A DNA stretch of 64,000 nt from Rudaeicoccus suwonensis (GTDB taxonomy: Bacteria > Actinomycetota > Actinomycetes > Actinomycetales > Dermatophilaceae): NCBI RefSeq assembly GCF_007829035.1, contig NZ_VIVQ01000001.1, positions 1,054,001 to 1,118,000 of the forward strand, written 5' to 3'. The notes under the pieces were generated by a model. That model worked only from the letters and a program-made list of their open reading frames with translations. It was not told where the DNA came from and made no database searches. Shown here piece by piece: positions 61,495 to 64,000 of this stretch (the stretch's first letter is position 1; each line of letters begins with the position of its first letter). A program made the position numbers and the translations under genes.

Positions 61495-63408
61495 GTGACC
61501 GACCTCAAAGCACAGACCCTGCCCGCAGCCGACGAAACACTGACGTGGGTGGAGGAGACCTGCGGCGGTTATCTGACCCAGGCCCGCGGGCTCGCGGATG
61601 CGTTGCGCGCCGATCCGCCGACCGAGCCGTTGGCGGTGCTGCGGGCGTGGAACGACATCCAGGTGCTGCTCGGCAACGCTGCCGCCATCGCCGGGTTGTA
61701 CTCCTCGGTCGATCCGGCTGCGCAGGTGCGGGATGCAGCCGACGCGGCGATGCAGCCGCTGGACGCCTTCGGCACCGAACTCGGCATGGACGCAAAGCTT
61801 TTCGAGATCATCAGCGCGGTTGACGCGAGCGCGCTGGACGCCGATGCTCAGCGCTTGTTGGAGCGCACACTGCGCGACTTCCGCCGCAGCGGAGTCGATC
61901 GTGACGACGTGACCCGCGCCCGGCTCGCCGAGTTGGCTGAGGCGGAACTGAAGGCATCCCAGGAGCACAACAAGAACATCCGCGAGGGCGTGCGCAGCAT
62001 CCACGTCACCCCGGACGCCCTGGCCGGTATGCCGCAGGACTGGCTCGACGCTCACCCTGCCGATGCGGACGGCCTCGTGACCGTGACCACCGACTACCCG
62101 GACTCGATCCCGCTGGTGACCTTCTGCAGCGACCACGGCACCCGGCGGGTGCTCACCCGCGAACGACTCAACGTCGCGTGGCCGGCGAACGACGCAGTGC
62201 TGCAGCGGCTGCTGGCGTTGCGCGCGGAACACGCCAAGTTGCTCGGCTACGACAGTTGGGCCGACTACGACGCCGAGGTCAAGATGATCGGATCCGCCTC
62301 TGCCATCGGCGAATTCATCGACAAGATCTGTGACGCGGCGACCGACAGTGCGCTGCGCGACAAGCAGGTGCTGCTCGACCGGTTGCGGCGCGACGTGCCC
62401 GACGCGACCGACATCGACTCACCCGACCTGAGCTACTACTCCGAGCTGGTGCGCAAGGAGGACTACTCGGTCGACGCGCAGCTCGTGCGCACGTACTTCG
62501 ACTTCACCAAGGTGCGGCAGGGACTGCTGGATGTCACCGGCCGGCTGTTCGGGCTCCGCTTCCGCGCCGCCCATGTTGTCACCTGGCATGAGGACGTTGC
62601 GGCATACGACGTGCTTCGGGACGACGTCGTCATCGGCCGCATCTACCTCGACCTGCATCCGCGCGAGGGCAAGTACAAGCACGCCGCGCAGTTCGATCTG
62701 CGCTCCGGCGTGCGCGGCCGCCAGTTGCCCGAAGGCGTGCTGGTCTGCAACTTCAGCCGCGGTCTCATGGAGCATTCGGACGTGGTGACGTTGTTCCACG
62801 AGTTCGGCCACCTGATCCACCATGTGCTGGGCGGTGACCAGGAGTGGGTGCGCTTCTCGGGGGTCGCCACCGAGTGGGATTTCGTCGAGGCGCCCAGCCA
62901 GATGCTGGAGGAATGGGCCTGGGACGCCGATGTGTTGGCGACCTTCGCGATCAATGCGGACGGCGAGACGATTCCCGCGGATCTGGTCGAGCGGATGCGT
63001 CGGGCGGACGACTTCGGCAAGGGATTTCAGGCGCGGACCCAGATGTTCTATGCCGCGCTGTCACTGCAGATCCACCTCGAATCACACGACGACCTGACCG
63101 ATGTCGTGCGCGAGCTGCAGGGGCGCTACTCGGTCTTCCCGTATGTCGAGGACACCCATTTCCATTGCGCCTTCGGGCATTTGGACGGTTACAGCTCCGG
63201 CTACTACACCTACATGTGGTCGCTCGTGATCGCCAAGGACATGTTCAGCGCCTTTGACGACGCCGACCTGTTCGCGCCGGCCGTGGCGGAGCGCTATCGC
63301 GACTGCGTGCTGGTGCAGGGCGGGCGCAAGGATGCCGCGGATCTCGTCGCGGACTTCCTGGGGCGTAGCTACACCTTCGACGCCTACGCCCGCTGGCTCG
63401 CCGAGTGA
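61495..63408 (+). CDS. M3-family zinc oligopeptidase
   Basis: A 637-residue cytoplasmic thimet/oligopeptidase-type metallopeptidase that trims short peptides. HEFGHLIHH (about 435-443) provides two zinc His and the catalytic Glu, and the third ligand is the Glu in EAPSQMLEEWAWD (about 466-478). TYMWSLVIAKDMF (about 576-588) has the substrate-binding Tyr region. The frame extends 47 codons further upstream. GTG 61495 is chosen because a -10 box lies 8 nt before it and the resulting length is normal for the family. Confidence 0.92.
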   Translation: MTDLKAQTLPAADETLTWVEETCGGYLTQARGLADALRADPPTEPLAVLRAWNDIQVLLGNAAAIAGLYSSVDPAAQVRDAADAAMQPLDAFGTELGMDAKLFEIISAVDASALDADAQRLLERTLRDFRRSGVDRDDVTRARLAELAEAELKASQEHNKNIREGVRSIHVTPDALAGMPQDWLDAHPADADGLVTVTTDYPDSIPLVTFCSDHGTRRVLTRERLNVAWPANDAVLQRLLALRAEHAKLLGYDSWADYDAEVKMIGSASAIGEFIDKICDAATDSALRDKQVLLDRLRRDVPDATDIDSPDLSYYSELVRKEDYSVDAQLVRTYFDFTKVRQGLLDVTGRLFGLRFRAAHVVTWHEDVAAYDVLRDDVVIGRIYLDLHPREGKYKHAAQFDLRSGVRGRQLPEGVLVCNFSRGLMEHSDVVTLFHEFGHLIHHVLGGDQEWVRFSGVATEWDFVEAPSQMLEEWAWDADVLATFAINADGETIPADLVERMRRADDFGKGFQARTQMFYAALSLQIHLESHDDLTDVVRELQGRYSVFPYVEDTHFHCAFGHLDGYSSGYYTYMWSLVIAKDMFSAFDDADLFAPAVAERYRDCVLVQGGRKDAADLVADFLGRSYTFDAYARWLAE

Positions 63409-63448
63409 TCGATCCCGCGCCGTGCGGTCTGTCAACAAGGAGATGACG

Positions 63449-64000
63449 ATGCAGTTCCCCACCCGCCACGACGGCAGCTGCGGCACCACGCTGCTGCTCG
63501 ACGACTCCGACCGCTCGAAGCTGCCGGTGGTGCGAGCCGTCAACGCCGTCGGACTCGACGACTCCGCGGCCGCATTGGCCGCACTGCGTCCGGGATGTGC
63601 TCTGCTGCAAGAGCATTCGGCGCCGACCTTTCTACGACCCGGTCTGTCAGGACACCGGCTCTCCGGCGCCGATGGTGCCGGCGGCTCGTGGAGCACGAAG
63701 TTCGAAACCACCGACGTCACGTATGACGATGCCGTTCTGCGGATCAGCGCTCGTGACGACCTGGCCGGCCTCGCGGTCGAGACGACGGTCGAGGCGCTGA
63801 CCGGAGGAGCGCTGCGGATCCGGCACCGCCTCACCAACGAGGGTGCTGCGGCATACGTGCTGGATGCCCTGGAGGTGAGCCTGCCGCTGCCGGACGATCA
63901 CGTGGAGCTGCTCGATTTCACCGGTCGTCACGAGCGCGAGCGGTCTCCGCAGCGGCACCCGTTGGCCGACGGCGTGTGGCTGCGCGAATCCCGCACGGGT
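63449..64000 (+). CDS. Alpha-galactosidase, GH36 family (N-terminal part; runs off the window)
   Basis: An open frame of 184 codons without a stop continues past the window end. The N-terminal beta-supersandwich domain of GH36 alpha-galactosidases is recognisable from LEVSLPLPDDHVELLDFTGR and HERERSPQRHPLADGVWLRE (about 160-179), the typical GRW-x-RERxPQRxP-type segment. The catalytic barrel lies outside. AAGGAG ends 6 nt before ATG 63449, which supports that start over the in-frame ATG 63443. It would release alpha-linked galactose from oligosaccharides. Confidence 0.85.
   Translation, partial: MQFPTRHDGSCGTTLLLDDSDRSKLPVVRAVNAVGLDDSAAALAALRPGCALLQEHSAPTFLRPGLSGHRLSGADGAGGSWSTKFETTDVTYDDAVLRISARDDLAGLAVETTVEALTGGALRIRHRLTNEGAAAYVLDALEVSLPLPDDHVELLDFTGRHERERSPQRHPLADGVWLRESRTG

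Overview
The window is chromosomal DNA from a high-GC Gram-positive bacterium. The evidence is actinobacterial: DUF3039 and DUF2017 proteins, an NdgR/LtbR-type IclR regulator divergent from leuCD, CofC of the F420 pathway, HU with a Lys/Ala-rich tail, and many leaderless starts with a TANNNT box 6-8 nt upstream. Gene order and style suggest Micrococcales, perhaps Dermacoccaceae or Intrasporangiaceae; that placement is an inference.

Layout. 0-6 kb: 3' end of tmRNA, malic enzyme, a TetR remnant, a DEAD-box RNA helicase with long Arg/Gly/Asp repeats, YqgE and DUF3039. 6-9.5 kb: a Fic protein, an SF2 helicase and a nucleotidyltransferase-like gene. 9.5-19 kb: tyrosine/homogentisate catabolism (Lrp regulator, hppD, fahA with an unknown partner, hmgA), interrupted by an SDR-TspO fusion, a formaldehyde dehydrogenase and an RDD membrane protein. 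19-27.8 kb: pncA, a six-gene operon that looks like gamma-glutamylated amine catabolism (permease, FadR, glutamine synthetase-like ligase, aldehyde dehydrogenase, SDR, class I amidotransferase hydrolase), two tandem-repeat blocks and pncB. 27.8-31.8 kb: clpS, DUF2017, gltX, a HAD phosphatase, a repeat cluster, and tRNA-Gln and tRNA-Glu, whose tRNAs are substrates of GltX. 32-36.5 kb: a DeoR regulator convergent with a tightly overlapping SIS-ROK-PfkB-aldolase operon for an amino sugar or ketose phosphate. 36.5-50.5 kb: MerR, SRPBCC, IclR/leuCD, HU, cofC, plsC-gpsA, a PLP lyase, ddl, a nucleobase permease, DUF3515, a one-domain Lrp protein and thiL. 50.5-53.3 kb: a sodium:solute symporter with a small membrane partner, then a second repeat cluster. 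53.4-64 kb: housekeeping genes rpmB, fakA-like, recG, rsmD, coaD, yceD-like, rpmF, rnc, mutM, an M3 peptidase, and the start of a GH36 alpha-galactosidase.

The most striking non-gene signal is an octamer, GTATGNCG (reverse complement CGNCATAC). By hand count there are about 120 copies in 64 kb, spread over both strands, inside and between genes. An independent-base model at roughly 68% GC predicts about seven. Almost every rare ATA isoleucine codon lies inside it. It behaves like an uptake or architectural sequence selected at DNA level and I do not know a name for it. A second signal is a family of intergenic repeats sharing the core CACGAGATGTCG at 31 kb and 53 kb. No prophage, insertion sequence or CRISPR array is visible.
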